Origin: Aminiphilus circumscriptus DSM 16581
Lineage (GTDB): Bacteria; Synergistota; Synergistia; Synergistales; Aminiphilaceae
Length of the DNA stretch: 64,000 nt
NCBI RefSeq assembly: GCF_000526375.1
Contig: NZ_JAFY01000005.1
Span: forward strand, 124,001-188,000
Direction: 5' to 3'
Made by a program: the position numbers and the translations under genes. Of the stretch, positions 7,796 to 16,537 are shown one piece after another. The notes beneath the pieces were generated by a model that saw only the letters and a list, made by a program, of their open reading frames with translations, was not told the origin of the DNA and made no database searches. The number at the start of each line of letters is the position of its first letter. Positions within the stretch are counted from its first letter, which is position 1.

Positions 7796-9738
7796 GAACG
7801 GGAACCCGCCAGGCGGCGCACGCCTTCGGCGATCTGTTCCGGAGCAAGCCCCATGGCCGCAAAGACATCCCCCGACGGGCCGGAATCACCGTAACGGTGC
7901 ACTCCGAAGGAGGCGAAACGCGGCGCGAGTCCGGCATGGAGCAGTCCGAGCCCCACCGAAGCGCCGAGGCCGCTCGCCACGTGATGGTCCTCGTAGGTCA
8001 CCACCAGTCCTGTGGCAGCCGCGTCACGAAGCATCTCCTCCTCGAGTGCGAGAGGACAGGAAACGACGAGGACCTTCACGGAAAACCCTTCGGCGGCGAG
8101 GAGTTCCCGCACCGCGAGAGCTCTCCAGGCCATATGGCCCATGCAGAGGATCGCCCCGTCCGTTCCATCCCGCAGGAGATCCGCTTTGCCGTAACGGAAA
8201 ACGTATCCGTCACCGTAAAAAGGGGTCCCGTCCTCCCGGAGCAGCACCGGGAGCTTGCTGCGCCCCATGGCGAGACACACGTTGCCTCGCTCGGAAAGAG
8301 CGTACCGGGTAGCCTTGTCGGTCTGGTTGGGATCCGCAGGCACGACGAGTTTCCAGCCGAAGGTGTTCCGAAGAAGCCCCACGTAGTCGATACACTGATG
8401 CGTCATGCCATCCTCGCCCACGTCAAGCCCCACGTGGGTGAGAACCAGCTTGAGATTCGTTCCGTTGATGTCGTTGAGGCGCTGTTGGTTGTAGACTTCG
8501 CAGATGCCGAAGACACCGAAGTCCGCCCAGAGGGGAACCACTCCGCCGAGACTCGCGGCACCCGCCGTGGCGGCGGTGGAATGCTCCTGGATACCCGCTT
8601 GAATGAACCAATCGGGACACTTTTTGGCAAAGCCGTCCACTTTCACCGAACCGGCAAGATCGCAGTCGAAGACGACGAGGGGCGTCCGCCCATCCCGCTT
8701 GTAGTTGCGCTCGCCCACGTCGGCGAGGGCCTTTCCGAAAGCGGAACGATTGTCTGTTTTGTCCGCCGCTCCGTAGCAAAAGGGCTCTCCCGAATCGAGC
8801 ACCACCGGGGGAAGCGGGGGGCGTTTCCCTTGCGGCGGCGGCGTGGTTCTACGCCGACGAGCCTCCGCAAGAAGTTCCGGATCCCCGCCCAGTTCTTCCA
8901 TGGCACGGACATAGAGTTCTCCCGTCGCAGCCTTGCCGTGATAGTCGGGGCGATCCTCCATGAAGCTCACACCATGCCCCATTTTCGTTCGACAGAACAG
9001 CACCGTGGGCAGGTCGTCCGTCGCCGCGTCCCGGAGCGACGCGTAGAGCTGCCGCACATCGTGACCATCGCACTCGAGAACGCGCCATCCATCGGCCTCC
9101 CAGAGGGACCGGAGGGACGCGGGCATGATCTCCCCCGTTCTCCCGGAAATCTGGATGTCGTTGCAATCGATCAGGGCCGTGAGATTGCTCAGCTTCTCCT
9201 TGGAGGCCATGCGCCGCGCCTCCGCGATCTGCCCCTTCACCTGCTCTCCATCACCCATAAGGACGAAAACACGGCCGTCCTTTCCCCGGATCCTCTGCGC
9301 CAGAGCGTAGCCGACGCCCGCGGAGAGCCCCTGACCGAGATTTCCGCTCCCCCAGTCAATGCCGGGGACATCCCGCTCCACATGTCCCTGGAAAGGGCTG
9401 CCGCAAGACCGGAAATGGGCCAGAACATCCCCGGACTCCACAAATCCCCAGGCAGCAAGAGCCGCATAAGCCCCCGGAGAGGTATGACCGTGACTCACCA
9501 CCACGAAATCCCTATCGATTTCTCCCCAGTTTTCGGGCGTCACCTTCGCAACACCGTACACAAGAAGATACATCTCCAGACTGGAGAGCGAGCCCGCGGG
9601 ATGTCCACTGTCGGCAAGGGTAGTCATGGTGACGATCCAGGAACGGCACCGTTTCGCCGCCGCCTCGATCCGGGATACCGTCGCCTCGTCCGGCTCCGGA
9701 ATGGGGAAATCTCGCAGGTTCACATCGTGCAGTATCAT
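7792..9738 (-). CDS. tkt: Transketolase
   Basis: A thiamine-diphosphate enzyme of 648 residues that transfers two-carbon ketol units in the non-oxidative pentose phosphate pathway. The TPP-binding motif GDGEQVKGQIAEARRMA...N lies near residues 160-185. SGHPAGSLSSLEMYL (substrate His) is near residue 45, and the pyrimidine domain has QAGIQEHSTAATAGAASLGG near residue 380. Both halves are on one chain, whereas many anaerobes have split N and C subunits. ATG at 9738 is preferred over an upstream open frame because GGAGGAG lies 10 bases before it. It is the first gene of the tkt-trmI-MFS unit. Confidence 0.93.
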   Translation of the reverse strand: MILHDVNLRDFPIPEPDEATVSRIEAAAKRCRSWIVTMTTLADSGHPAGSLSSLEMYLLVYGVAKVTPENWGEIDRDFVVVSHGHTSPGAYAALAAWGFVESGDVLAHFRSCGSPFQGHVERDVPGIDWGSGNLGQGLSAGVGYALAQRIRGKDGRVFVLMGDGEQVKGQIAEARRMASKEKLSNLTALIDCNDIQISGRTGEIMPASLRSLWEADGWRVLECDGHDVRQLYASLRDAATDDLPTVLFCRTKMGHGVSFMEDRPDYHGKAATGELYVRAMEELGGDPELLAEARRRRTTPPPQGKRPPLPPVVLDSGEPFCYGAADKTDNRSAFGKALADVGERNYKRDGRTPLVVFDCDLAGSVKVDGFAKKCPDWFIQAGIQEHSTAATAGAASLGGVVPLWADFGVFGICEVYNQQRLNDINGTNLKLVLTHVGLDVGEDGMTHQCIDYVGLLRNTFGWKLVVPADPNQTDKATRYALSERGNVCLAMGRSKLPVLLREDGTPFYGDGYVFRYGKADLLRDGTDGAILCMGHMAWRALAVRELLAAEGFSVKVLVVSCPLALEEEMLRDAAATGLVVTYEDHHVASGLGASVGLGLLHAGLAPRFASFGVHRYGDSGPSGDVFAAMGLAPEQIAEGVRRLAGSRS

Positions 9739-9814
9739 CGTTCCATCGCTCCTCCGCCACAATCGTTCCAAAACGCCCTTCATCCCCCGCGAGGGGGGTG
9801 CGACAATCGCGACC

Positions 9815-9820
9815 ATTATA
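9815..9820 (-). promoter_or_regulatory. -10 element upstream of transketolase
   Basis: On the minus strand a perfect TATAAT lies about 75 bases upstream of the tkt start. The matching -35 position (TGTACC, 17 bases away) is weak. It lies back to back with a plus-strand promoter-like pair, so this spot may hold divergent overlapping promoters. Confidence 0.4.
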
Positions 9821-9835
9821 GACGTCCCGCCCCGT

Positions 9836-9865
9836 TTGGTACACCGAGCACGAGCGGGTTATACT
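9836..9865 (+). promoter_or_regulatory. Candidate promoter for carbonic anhydrase
   Basis: TTGGTA and TATACT are separated by 18 bases on the plus strand, facing the carbonic anhydrase gene 230 bases away. Matches to the sigma-70 consensus are 4/6 and 5/6. A copy of the dispersed repeat lies between the promoter and the gene. Confidence 0.4.
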
Positions 9866-9967
9866 GAAAGAGAGGGAGGAAAACACCCGACATCCCGGTC
9901 TTTTCTCCGGAGATGCGATATCGAGAAACAAGATCTTCGTTCTTCAGGCCGTCCTCATTCATTCTTT

Positions 9968-10071
9968 GGGGAATCTCTGAATAAGACTACGTCAGCCCCG
10001 CAGGGCGCCTCGCAGAGCCTGACGCGACCCGAGTCAAGGGAAAGCGAAAGGTCTTTCTTCAGAGCTTCTTT
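9968..10071 (-). repeat. MITE-like ~105 bp inverted-repeat element, copy A
   Basis: This is the reverse-orientation copy of a family seen five times in the window. The ends are inverted repeats of the form AAGGAAGCTCTGAATAAAG, here partly degraded. The core contains CTTGACTCGGGTCGC and GAGGCGCCCTGCGGGGCTGACG. It lies just upstream of the carbonic anhydrase ribosome site, within a ~360-base gap between tkt and that gene. Confidence 0.85.
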
Positions 10072-10098
10072 ACTTTTCACAACAAGGAGGAACCACCG

Positions 10099-10665
10099 AT
10101 GAGAAGGTTACAGCAGGGCTACACCACGTTTCTCGCAAAAAACGAGACGGCTTTCTACGAAAAGATCGCCCAGGGACAGCATCCGCATAGCTTCATCATC
10201 TCCTGTTCGGACAGCAGGATCGTGCCGGAGCACATCTTCGGCGCCGCACCGGGAGAACTCTTCGTACTCCGCAACGTGGGCAATCTCGTCACCCCGGAAA
10301 ATCCCGCCTTCGCCGCGGCACTCACCTACGCCGTCTCCCACCTGAACGTGGAGAACGTGGTCGTCCTCTGTCACGGGGATTGCGGCGCCGTAAAAGGGTC
10401 AAAACATCCGGATCACCTTGAGACGGAACTGCAGGAATGGCTCGCGGAAGACCCTTATGACGGAGACACTCTGGAGGCTGCGATCAAGCGCAACGGCATC
10501 CGTCAGTTCGAACGGCTCCGGGAGCTTCCCCTCATCCGGCAGGGACAGGTCACGAGAGGGCTCCGCATTCTCCTCCTCTTCTTCGATATCGCCACACGGC
10601 GCCTGGAGCGGTTCGAGCATGGAGCATGGGAACCATTTCTGGAAGAACACTCCCCGGACGCATAG
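10099..10665 (+). CDS. Beta-class carbonic anhydrase
   Basis: A 188-residue zinc enzyme that interconverts CO2 and bicarbonate. The zinc ligands Cys36, His92 and Cys95 are visible in SCSDSR and CHGDCGAV, with the Asp38/Arg40 dyad in SDSR. The RNVGNLV segment is conserved. AAGGAGG precedes the ATG at 10099. In an amino-acid fermenter it may supply bicarbonate or handle CO2 released by decarboxylation; that role is inferred. It stands alone, bracketed by a repeat element and a transposase remnant. Confidence 0.95.
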   Translation: MRRLQQGYTTFLAKNETAFYEKIAQGQHPHSFIISCSDSRIVPEHIFGAAPGELFVLRNVGNLVTPENPAFAAALTYAVSHLNVENVVVLCHGDCGAVKGSKHPDHLETELQEWLAEDPYDGDTLEAAIKRNGIRQFERLRELPLIRQGQVTRGLRILLLFFDIATRRLERFEHGAWEPFLEEHSPDA

Positions 10666-10759
10666 ACGAAAAACCTTCCAAACCCCTTGCGACCCTTTCG
10701 TTGAGTGCAGTCCAGAAGCAAAGACAAGGTCTCGCGAAAGCAACGTCTCCCTGCCGGAA

Positions 10760-10955
10760 ACAGTGCGGAAACCAGACCACCAGCGGCATCCTCAGGGAGT
10801 TCCTGCCCAAGGGAAAGGATTTCCGGAGCGTGAGTCGAGAGGAGTTGGATCAGTACGTGTCGCTCCTCAACAACAGGCCGCGAAAGTACCTCGAGTGGCA
10901 CACTCCGACGGAGCCTCATCGGGAGCTGACTCCACCCCCGTTGCGTTTGCATTGA
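10760..10955 (+). pseudogene. Decayed IS30-family transposase C-terminus (copy 2)
   Basis: The frame reads GILREFLPKGKDFRSVSREELDQYVSLLN followed by RPRKYLEWHTP and a stop after LRLH, the classic C-terminal end of an IS30 transposase. It is better preserved than copy 1 at 5.2 kb. Upstream sequence back to the carbonic anhydrase stop contains no catalytic DDE core, so this is an orphan 3' fragment. From 10955 to the ald terminator I see nothing recognisable. Confidence 0.78.
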
Positions 10956-11084
10956 CGATCCAAACCCTGATTGAAGCGTACAGTCACATTCCGCCGTGGA
11001 AGCTGATGGTTTCGATCACTGACTTGTGTGACCGATCCCTCTCAGAGATGGCAGAAAGAAAATCGTGGAACAAGTAAAGGAGAA

Positions 11085-11130
11085 AATCCAAAAAAGCGGA
11101 AAGGGGTGTGATCGCCACACCCCTTCCGCT
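11085..11130 (-). terminator. Strong intrinsic terminator after ald
   Basis: On the minus strand AGCGGAAGGGGTGTGG-CGAT-CACACCCCTTTCCGCT forms a long near-perfect stem (about 16 bp), directly followed by TTTTTT. It lies about 115 bases after the ald stop. Confidence 0.88.
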
Positions 11131-11244
11131 GTTTCCATGAATTCTCTTCCCGCAACTCCCCGACCGCGTTTTTCCCAGGAAGAACCCCTCGCATCAGAAA
11201 ACGGATGCGGAGACAGTGGAAGAACTTCCCGACGGAAAACGTTC

Positions 11245-12369
11245 TCAGCAGCCGAGGACCTCCTTTGCGCACTTGTAGAGATTGTTCATGCCGAACGCCG
11301 CCGCCACGGGCTCGAAGGTGATGATCCCCTTGTACATGTTGAGTCCTTTGCACAAGGGAACACTTTCCTTGCACGCCTGTTCCACACCCTTATTGGCGAG
11401 CTGGAGACCGTACTTGATGGTGTAATTGTTGAGAGCGAAAGTGGAAGAACGGGCATAGGCGCCGGGCATGTTGGCCACACAGTAGTGCACCACGTTGTCC
11501 ACAACATAGATGGGGTCGCTGTGCGTAGTCGCCCGGGAGGTCTCGAAACAACCGCCCTGGTCGATGGCAACGTCCACCAGGACCGAGCCGGGCTTCATCA
11601 TCTTGAGATGTTCCCGCTTGACGAGCTTGGGAGCTTTCGCGCCAGGGATGAGCACCGCGCCGATGACGATATCCGCTTCCTTCAGGCCATCCTCGAGGGT
11701 GTGACTGTCGCTGTACACCGGGAAGACATTCGCGGGAAGCACGTTGCCGAGGTACTCGAGCCGGTTGGGATTCACGTCCAGAATGGTCACTTTCGCGCCG
11801 AGTCCCGCGGCGACTTTCGCGGCATTCATACCCACCACACCGCCACCGAGGACGAGCACGTTCGCCGGGGCGACGCCGGGCACGCCCGTGGGAAGCAGTC
11901 CCCTGCCACCCTGTGCCTTGGCAAGGTAAAACGCGCCCATAAGAGCGGACATGCGACCCGCGACTTCGCTCATGGGTTTGAGAAGGGGCAGAGAGCCGTC
12001 CGCTTCCTGTACCGTCTCGTAGGCAAGGGCGATGATCTTCTTGTTCAGGCACGCCTTGGTAAGTTCCTCGTCGGCGGCGAAGTGGAAATAAGTGTAAACA
12101 AGCTGCTCGGGCTTCATGAGGTCGTATTCCTGGGGAAGGGGCTCCTTGACCTTCACGATCATCTCCGCCGCATTCCAAACTTCCTGGGCAGTATCGAGAA
12201 TCTTGCCGCCCGCAGCGACGTATTCCTCGTTGGTGATGCCCGAACCGAGTCCGGCATCCTTCTGTACGAACACCTCATGCCCCGCCGACACGTAGGCCTT
12301 CACCGCAGCGGGAATCAATCCTACCCGATATTCGTGGTTCTTGATCTCCTTGGGGCACCCGATCTTCAT
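11245..12369 (-). CDS. ald: Alanine dehydrogenase
   Basis: NAD-dependent oxidative deamination of L-alanine to pyruvate and ammonia; 374 residues, the usual family length. MKIGCPKEIKNHEYRVGLIP is the signature N-terminus. The Rossmann motif VLGGGVVGMNAAKVAAGLGA is near residues 170-190, and DVAIDQGGCFETSRATTHSDP holds the conserved Asp and C-terminal signature. The ATG at 12369 follows a GGAGG site; an upstream open frame has no family similarity. With alr and the AGCS symporter upstream on the same strand it forms an alanine-use unit, feeding reducing equivalents to the glycine reductase encoded nearby. Confidence 0.97.
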   Translation of the reverse strand: MKIGCPKEIKNHEYRVGLIPAAVKAYVSAGHEVFVQKDAGLGSGITNEEYVAAGGKILDTAQEVWNAAEMIVKVKEPLPQEYDLMKPEQLVYTYFHFAADEELTKACLNKKIIALAYETVQEADGSLPLLKPMSEVAGRMSALMGAFYLAKAQGGRGLLPTGVPGVAPANVLVLGGGVVGMNAAKVAAGLGAKVTILDVNPNRLEYLGNVLPANVFPVYSDSHTLEDGLKEADIVIGAVLIPGAKAPKLVKREHLKMMKPGSVLVDVAIDQGGCFETSRATTHSDPIYVVDNVVHYCVANMPGAYARSSTFALNNYTIKYGLQLANKGVEQACKESVPLCKGLNMYKGIITFEPVAAAFGMNNLYKCAKEVLGC

Positions 12370-12430
12370 GAAAATACGCCTCCTTGAATTGGTGTTGAGT
12401 GGACATGCACCACGAATCCGCCGTTTTCCG

Positions 12431-12453
12431 AAAAAAACGCCCTTCGGAGAAGG
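12431..12453 (-). terminator. Possible weak terminator after alr
   Basis: On the minus strand CCTTC-TCC-GAAGG is followed by GCG and seven T residues, between the alr stop and the ald start. The stem is only 5 bp, so alr-ald read-through is likely. Confidence 0.4.
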
Positions 12454-12534
12454 CGGCTTTCGTTTCTCCGGTTCCGTTCCTCCGATCATTGTGCAGGAAA
12501 TACTCGAGATTCTCCGGGAGAAATGCCGTTCGCC

Positions 12535-13659
12535 TCACTGACCGTGCGAGTAATACCGCGGAACACGCGGCATGAACAGATTCGGAATCTCATAATTGAT
12601 CGTGCCGAGCAAAGCCGCCATTTCCTCGGGAGAAATGCGGTCGTCTCCCTGGCTTCCAAGGAGGACAACCTCATCCCCTACCCGTACGTTCGGAATGTGC
12701 GTCACGTTCACCATGATCTGGTCCATACAGATGCTTCCCACGAGGGGAGCGCGCTCACCCCGGATGAGGACCTGCGCTTTCATGGCAAGCGACCTCGGAT
12801 AACCGTCCGCGTATCCCAGAGGAAGCACGGCGATCCGCTCCGCTCCCCTCGTCATGTAGCGCAGACCGTACCCGACACCCCACCCCTGTGGCAGCTCACG
12901 GAGAGCCGCCACGGCAGTCTTCACGGAAAAAACCTCCTTCAACTCGAAGGGGTGTTCGCAAAAGTTCGACGGCCACATACCGTAAAGGATCAGCCCGGGG
13001 CGGACCGCGTCCAAATGCATCTCCGGGTAGTTGAGCGTTCCCGCGCTGTTGCACACATGGCGCAGCCGCACTCCCACTCCCGAAACCCGTAACTGCTCCA
13101 GGGCATCCCCATAGCGACGGAACTGTAAGTGAGTGTACTCACGATCACGTTCGTCGGCAACGGCAAAATGCGTAAACACCCCTTCACAGTCAAGCCCCGG
13201 AAGCCCTCGAAGTTGTTCCGCCACTCCAGCGATTTCTTCGGGAAGAAATCCGATACGCCCCATTCCTGTATCGATCTTCAGATGAACCAACGCGGATCGT
13301 CCGCTCTTTCGGGCTGCATCGGAGAGCGCCCGGGCGAATTCGAGATCCGTGACAGTCGCGGCGATGTTCCGCTGCACATATTCCTCCGCCACATCCCTGG
13401 GAGAAGGCCCCAGAACCAGAAGCGGATCCGCCATTCCCTTTTCGCGCAAGACGATGGCCTCGTCGGGGGTTGCCACGGCGAAACGCTGACACCCAACCTG
13501 TTGCAGGGCTTCCACGACGGCGAAAACACCCATCCCGTACCCGTCTGCCTTGACCACGCCCATGACCTGGGTTCCCGTTCCCACGTACTGACGTATGACA
13601 CGAAAGTTCTGCTGGAGATTGTCCAGACGGACATCCATTCTCGTAGGTCGATAGGCCAT
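12535..13659 (-). CDS. alr: Alanine racemase
   Basis: A PLP enzyme that interconverts L- and D-alanine, needed for peptidoglycan and for D-alanine catabolism; 374 residues, fold type III. The PLP lysine is Lys37 in VVKADGYGMG, which deviates from the usual VKADAYGHG at two positions. The opposite-face tyrosine lies in WGVGYGLRYMT, and GSICMDQIMVN is conserved near residue 310. The position between a sodium:alanine symporter gene and ald suggests that it funnels imported D-alanine to L-alanine for oxidation, besides any cell-wall role. Confidence 0.95.
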   Translation of the reverse strand: MAYRPTRMDVRLDNLQQNFRVIRQYVGTGTQVMGVVKADGYGMGVFAVVEALQQVGCQRFAVATPDEAIVLREKGMADPLLVLGPSPRDVAEEYVQRNIAATVTDLEFARALSDAARKSGRSALVHLKIDTGMGRIGFLPEEIAGVAEQLRGLPGLDCEGVFTHFAVADERDREYTHLQFRRYGDALEQLRVSGVGVRLRHVCNSAGTLNYPEMHLDAVRPGLILYGMWPSNFCEHPFELKEVFSVKTAVAALRELPQGWGVGYGLRYMTRGAERIAVLPLGYADGYPRSLAMKAQVLIRGERAPLVGSICMDQIMVNVTHIPNVRVGDEVVLLGSQGDDRISPEEMAALLGTINYEIPNLFMPRVPRYYSHGQ

Positions 13660-13676
13660 GACGCTTCTCCTTTCGT

Positions 13677-13707
13677 CCCGGACGGGGAGGCTCGTTCCCC
13701 GTCCGGG
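13677..13707. other. Perfect 12 bp hairpin between AGCS symporter and alr
   Basis: CCCGGACGGGGA and TCCCCGTCCGGG are perfect inverted repeats around a 7-base loop, 10 bases after the symporter stop. No T tract follows on the minus strand; the alr ribosome site comes next. It may be a factor-dependent pause, an mRNA stabiliser or a partial terminator. Confidence 0.6.
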
Positions 13708-13717
13708 CGAATCGTTC

Positions 13718-15094
13718 CTACTTCAGAAGACCGCCTCTGTGCTTGTCGTCGAAATCCTTCACCAGCTTTCGGAGTTCGCCGGAGAGCCAGAGAAGGGCAA
13801 TGAGGTTGGGAATGGCCATGAGACCGTTCATAGTATCCGCCATATCCCAGATGTGCTTGAGGAAGTTACCGCCGCCGCCGTAGGCGCCAATGATGATGAC
13901 AATGATCCAGAGAACCTTGTACACGGGAATGACCTTCACGCCGAAGATGTACTGGGCACCGGTCTCACCGTACCAGTACCAGCCGAGGATCGTGGAGAAG
14001 GCGAACATGGACAGCCCCAGGGAGAGAATCATGACTCCCGTGTCTCCGAGAACGATTTTGAAACCGGAAAGCGTGAGCTGGGCTCCCGTGAGATCCGGAT
14101 TCGCCGTGAGCACGCCCGTGGTGAGAATGGTGAGCGCCGTGAGGGTGCAGATGACGATGGTGTCGGTGAAGACCTCGAAGAGGCCGTACACGCCCTGGCG
14201 GACGGGATGGTCGACCTGGGCCGTGGCATGCACCAGCGGCGCGGAACCGAGCCCCGCCTCATTGGAGAAGACGCCCCGGGCAATTCCCTTGGTAAGGGCG
14301 ATCTTCACGCTCCATCCTGCCACGGCACCCGGCATGGCCATGGGATCACTGAAGGCGTACTTCACCGCATTAGCTAGGGCACCGGGGATTTGATCCATAT
14401 GATGGACAAGCACAAGAATAGCACCGATGATGTAGAAGATCGCCATGAAGGGAACGAGATAGGTGGTCACATCGGAGATGCGCTTCAAGCCGCCGACGAT
14501 GACGAGCCCCGTGAGAATCGCGATGGCGATGCCGGTGTAGAGATGGGGAATGCCGAAGCCGAGATTCAGGCCCTCGGCAGTGGAGTTGGCCTGAATGGCG
14601 TTGCCGATGCCGAAGGCGGCGAAGGTGGTGAAGAAGGCGAAAAGCCAGGCAAGCCACTTCTGTCCGACCGCTTTTTCAAGAATATACATGGTACCGCCGC
14701 GCCAGTTGCCGAGGGGATCCTTTTCACGGTACCGCACCGCCAGCGTCACTTCCGCGAACTTGGTGGTCATGCCGAAAATCGCGGAGATGAGCATCCAGAA
14801 AAGTGCACCCGGACCTCCCAGATGAAGTGCCGTGGCGACACCGGCGATGTTTCCGGTACCCACCGTGGAGGCCAGGGCCGTGGCGAGAGCGGCGAAGGAG
14901 GAAATGGATCCTTCGTTTTCTGTCTTCTTACCGAGTTTTCCGAAAACTTCCTTGAACATAAAACCGAAATAGCGAAGCTGGGGAAAGCCGAGGACAAAGG
15001 TCAGGTAAACGCCGGTGCCCACGAGAAGCGTGAGCATCCAGGGCCCCCATACGATTCCGTTGACAAGGTCGTTGATCCTCATGACCGATTCCAT
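13718..15094 (-). CDS. Sodium:alanine symporter, AGCS family
   Basis: A 458-residue inner-membrane transporter with about 11 hydrophobic helices that imports alanine or glycine with sodium. Family signatures are visible: ASTVGTGNIAGVATALHLGGPGALFW near residue 80, the WRGGTMYILE segment, and RGVFSNEAGLGSAPLVHATA. The N-terminus (INDLVNGIVWGPWMLTLLVGTG) is typical. A good ribosome site (AAGGAGG) precedes the ATG. As the first gene of agcS-alr-ald, it points to alanine (possibly also glycine) as an imported fermentation substrate. Confidence 0.95.
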   Translation of the reverse strand: MESVMRINDLVNGIVWGPWMLTLLVGTGVYLTFVLGFPQLRYFGFMFKEVFGKLGKKTENEGSISSFAALATALASTVGTGNIAGVATALHLGGPGALFWMLISAIFGMTTKFAEVTLAVRYREKDPLGNWRGGTMYILEKAVGQKWLAWLFAFFTTFAAFGIGNAIQANSTAEGLNLGFGIPHLYTGIAIAILTGLVIVGGLKRISDVTTYLVPFMAIFYIIGAILVLVHHMDQIPGALANAVKYAFSDPMAMPGAVAGWSVKIALTKGIARGVFSNEAGLGSAPLVHATAQVDHPVRQGVYGLFEVFTDTIVICTLTALTILTTGVLTANPDLTGAQLTLSGFKIVLGDTGVMILSLGLSMFAFSTILGWYWYGETGAQYIFGVKVIPVYKVLWIIVIIIGAYGGGGNFLKHIWDMADTMNGLMAIPNLIALLWLSGELRKLVKDFDDKHRGGLLK

Positions 15095-15348
15095 TTGTCA
15101 TCCTCCTTTTGTTCATCGGGATGCAAAATGACAGAACGACGCAGAAAAACTCCCATGAAAACGTGAGATGCGTTCCATGTCACCTTTCCTTCAAACGAAT
15201 CATCCTGGACCTCCGTGATCCGCTCTCCAGTCCGAACATGATCCACCCCCCTTCAGGGAAGTTGTGCCCCACTCCACAAAAAAGTATAGCTCTTTTCATC
15301 TGCGTATTCTATATGGAATAGACAATCTTCTCGTGCATCTCTCGTCGA

Positions 15349-16521
15349 TCAGCAATATCCTCCCCGCCGCAAAAGTTCCTCCGCCGTCTCCTTATGGCGC
15401 CCGGGAATCTTGACGACCGGTCCGGTACATCCCATGGCGGATTCCGCGTAGATACCCGCCTTCCACAGCTCCCGCACCGCCTCTTCGATGGAGAGCACGT
15501 CCAGACCGTGAATTTCTTCATCGGTGGGTTCGGCTGGAGGCGCAACCACCAGTTCGGCCACACCTTGCGCCCGCACGGCAAAATCTTCGAGAATCGCGTC
15601 GAGTCCGGCTTTACGGGCCGCGCTGAGTTCCTCCTGGACAAGACGGGGCAATGCTCCCCGAACCGTCCGGGCCGTGAGAGCGATGGCTCCGGCAATGACG
15701 GGAGCGCCGCTCGCCCGGGAGATGATGGAGACGATTCGATCCCATCCCTCTCCGCAGGAGGGACCGTATCCCCATCCAGTTGCCTCGTAGCCCCCACCGG
15801 TGGTGAAGGCGGCAAACATTTTCATGAGCACGTTTCCCGTGAGACTGTCCGCAACGCACACGTCCACGGCACCCGCCAGAATATCGTTTCCCCGGAGAAT
15901 CGCGCCGCCATCCCTGCGTACGCTGCTACCGAAAGTGAGCGCGTATCCCTTTTCCTGAAGTTTCTTCAGCGCCTTGAAAACCGTCTGGGCACCTTCCACG
16001 TTCAGAATGCCCACGGTGGGATCGGCAATACCCGACGCCTTCGCCGTGGCGATACCGTAAAACGTGTTGCGAAGCATGGCTTCCACGCGGTTCGCCGAGG
16101 CCGTTCCCGTGGTGGAGGCAAGAAACATCCCCTTTCCCCGCGCGGGCGTGAGAACCTTGCCGATGGTCGTCACACCCAGAGGAAAGGGATAGTGCAAGGC
16201 TACACAGCCCTGGATCTCTCCTTCGTCGAGGGCCTTCTCCATGGCCCGGGAGATGTCCTCTTCGCAGTCCGGCGTCTCGATCCACGAGAGTTCTTTCGCA
16301 CCTTCGCCGGCGCTCCGGGGACCGATCATGACCACCTGAACGGGCGAGGATTCCTGGGCGAGCAACGCTCCCCGGAGCAGTTCCTCCGGCCCGAGTTCGC
16401 TCCCCGACGCCAACAGACCGATCCGGACCTTGGGGCCTGTATCGCCCCGTTCCACTGCACGCGCAGCATCCACGATCTCCCTCAGGGCCGTTCCGAGGAG
16501 CCGTTTTGTGTCTTTCGTCAT
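15349..16521 (-). CDS. grdD: Glycine reductase component C, alpha subunit GrdD
   Basis: GrdD (390 residues) is the PlsX-like subunit of protein C, which takes the carboxymethyl group from the GrdA selenocysteine as a Cys-bound acetyl thioester and releases acetyl phosphate. Characteristic segments are KVRIGLLASGSELGPEELLRGA at the N-terminus, HYPFPLGVTTIGKVLTPARG near residue 110 and GNDILAGAVDVCVADSLTGNVLMKMFAAF near residue 215. The C-terminal GCTGPVVKI carries a conserved cysteine. It is the last gene of the grd operon, 16 bases after grdC. No clear terminator was found in the following 250 bases. Confidence 0.95.
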   Translation of the reverse strand: MTKDTKRLLGTALREIVDAARAVERGDTGPKVRIGLLASGSELGPEELLRGALLAQESSPVQVVMIGPRSAGEGAKELSWIETPDCEEDISRAMEKALDEGEIQGCVALHYPFPLGVTTIGKVLTPARGKGMFLASTTGTASANRVEAMLRNTFYGIATAKASGIADPTVGILNVEGAQTVFKALKKLQEKGYALTFGSSVRRDGGAILRGNDILAGAVDVCVADSLTGNVLMKMFAAFTTGGGYEATGWGYGPSCGEGWDRIVSIISRASGAPVIAGAIALTARTVRGALPRLVQEELSAARKAGLDAILEDFAVRAQGVAELVVAPPAEPTDEEIHGLDVLSIEEAVRELWKAGIYAESAMGCTGPVVKIPGRHKETAEELLRRGGYC

Positions 16522-16537
16522 AATAAAAAGCCCCTCC

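Noticed and set aside
5087-7894. 935-residue plus-strand reading frame
   Set aside because: It runs antisense through the MFS transporter and trmI genes, is rich in Arg/Lys/Glu/Ser without domain features, and follows the codon structure of the opposite strand.
15270-15330. Near-palindrome ATTCTATATGGAAT as an operator
   Set aside because: Short and AT-rich, with no second copy seen; insufficient to call a site.
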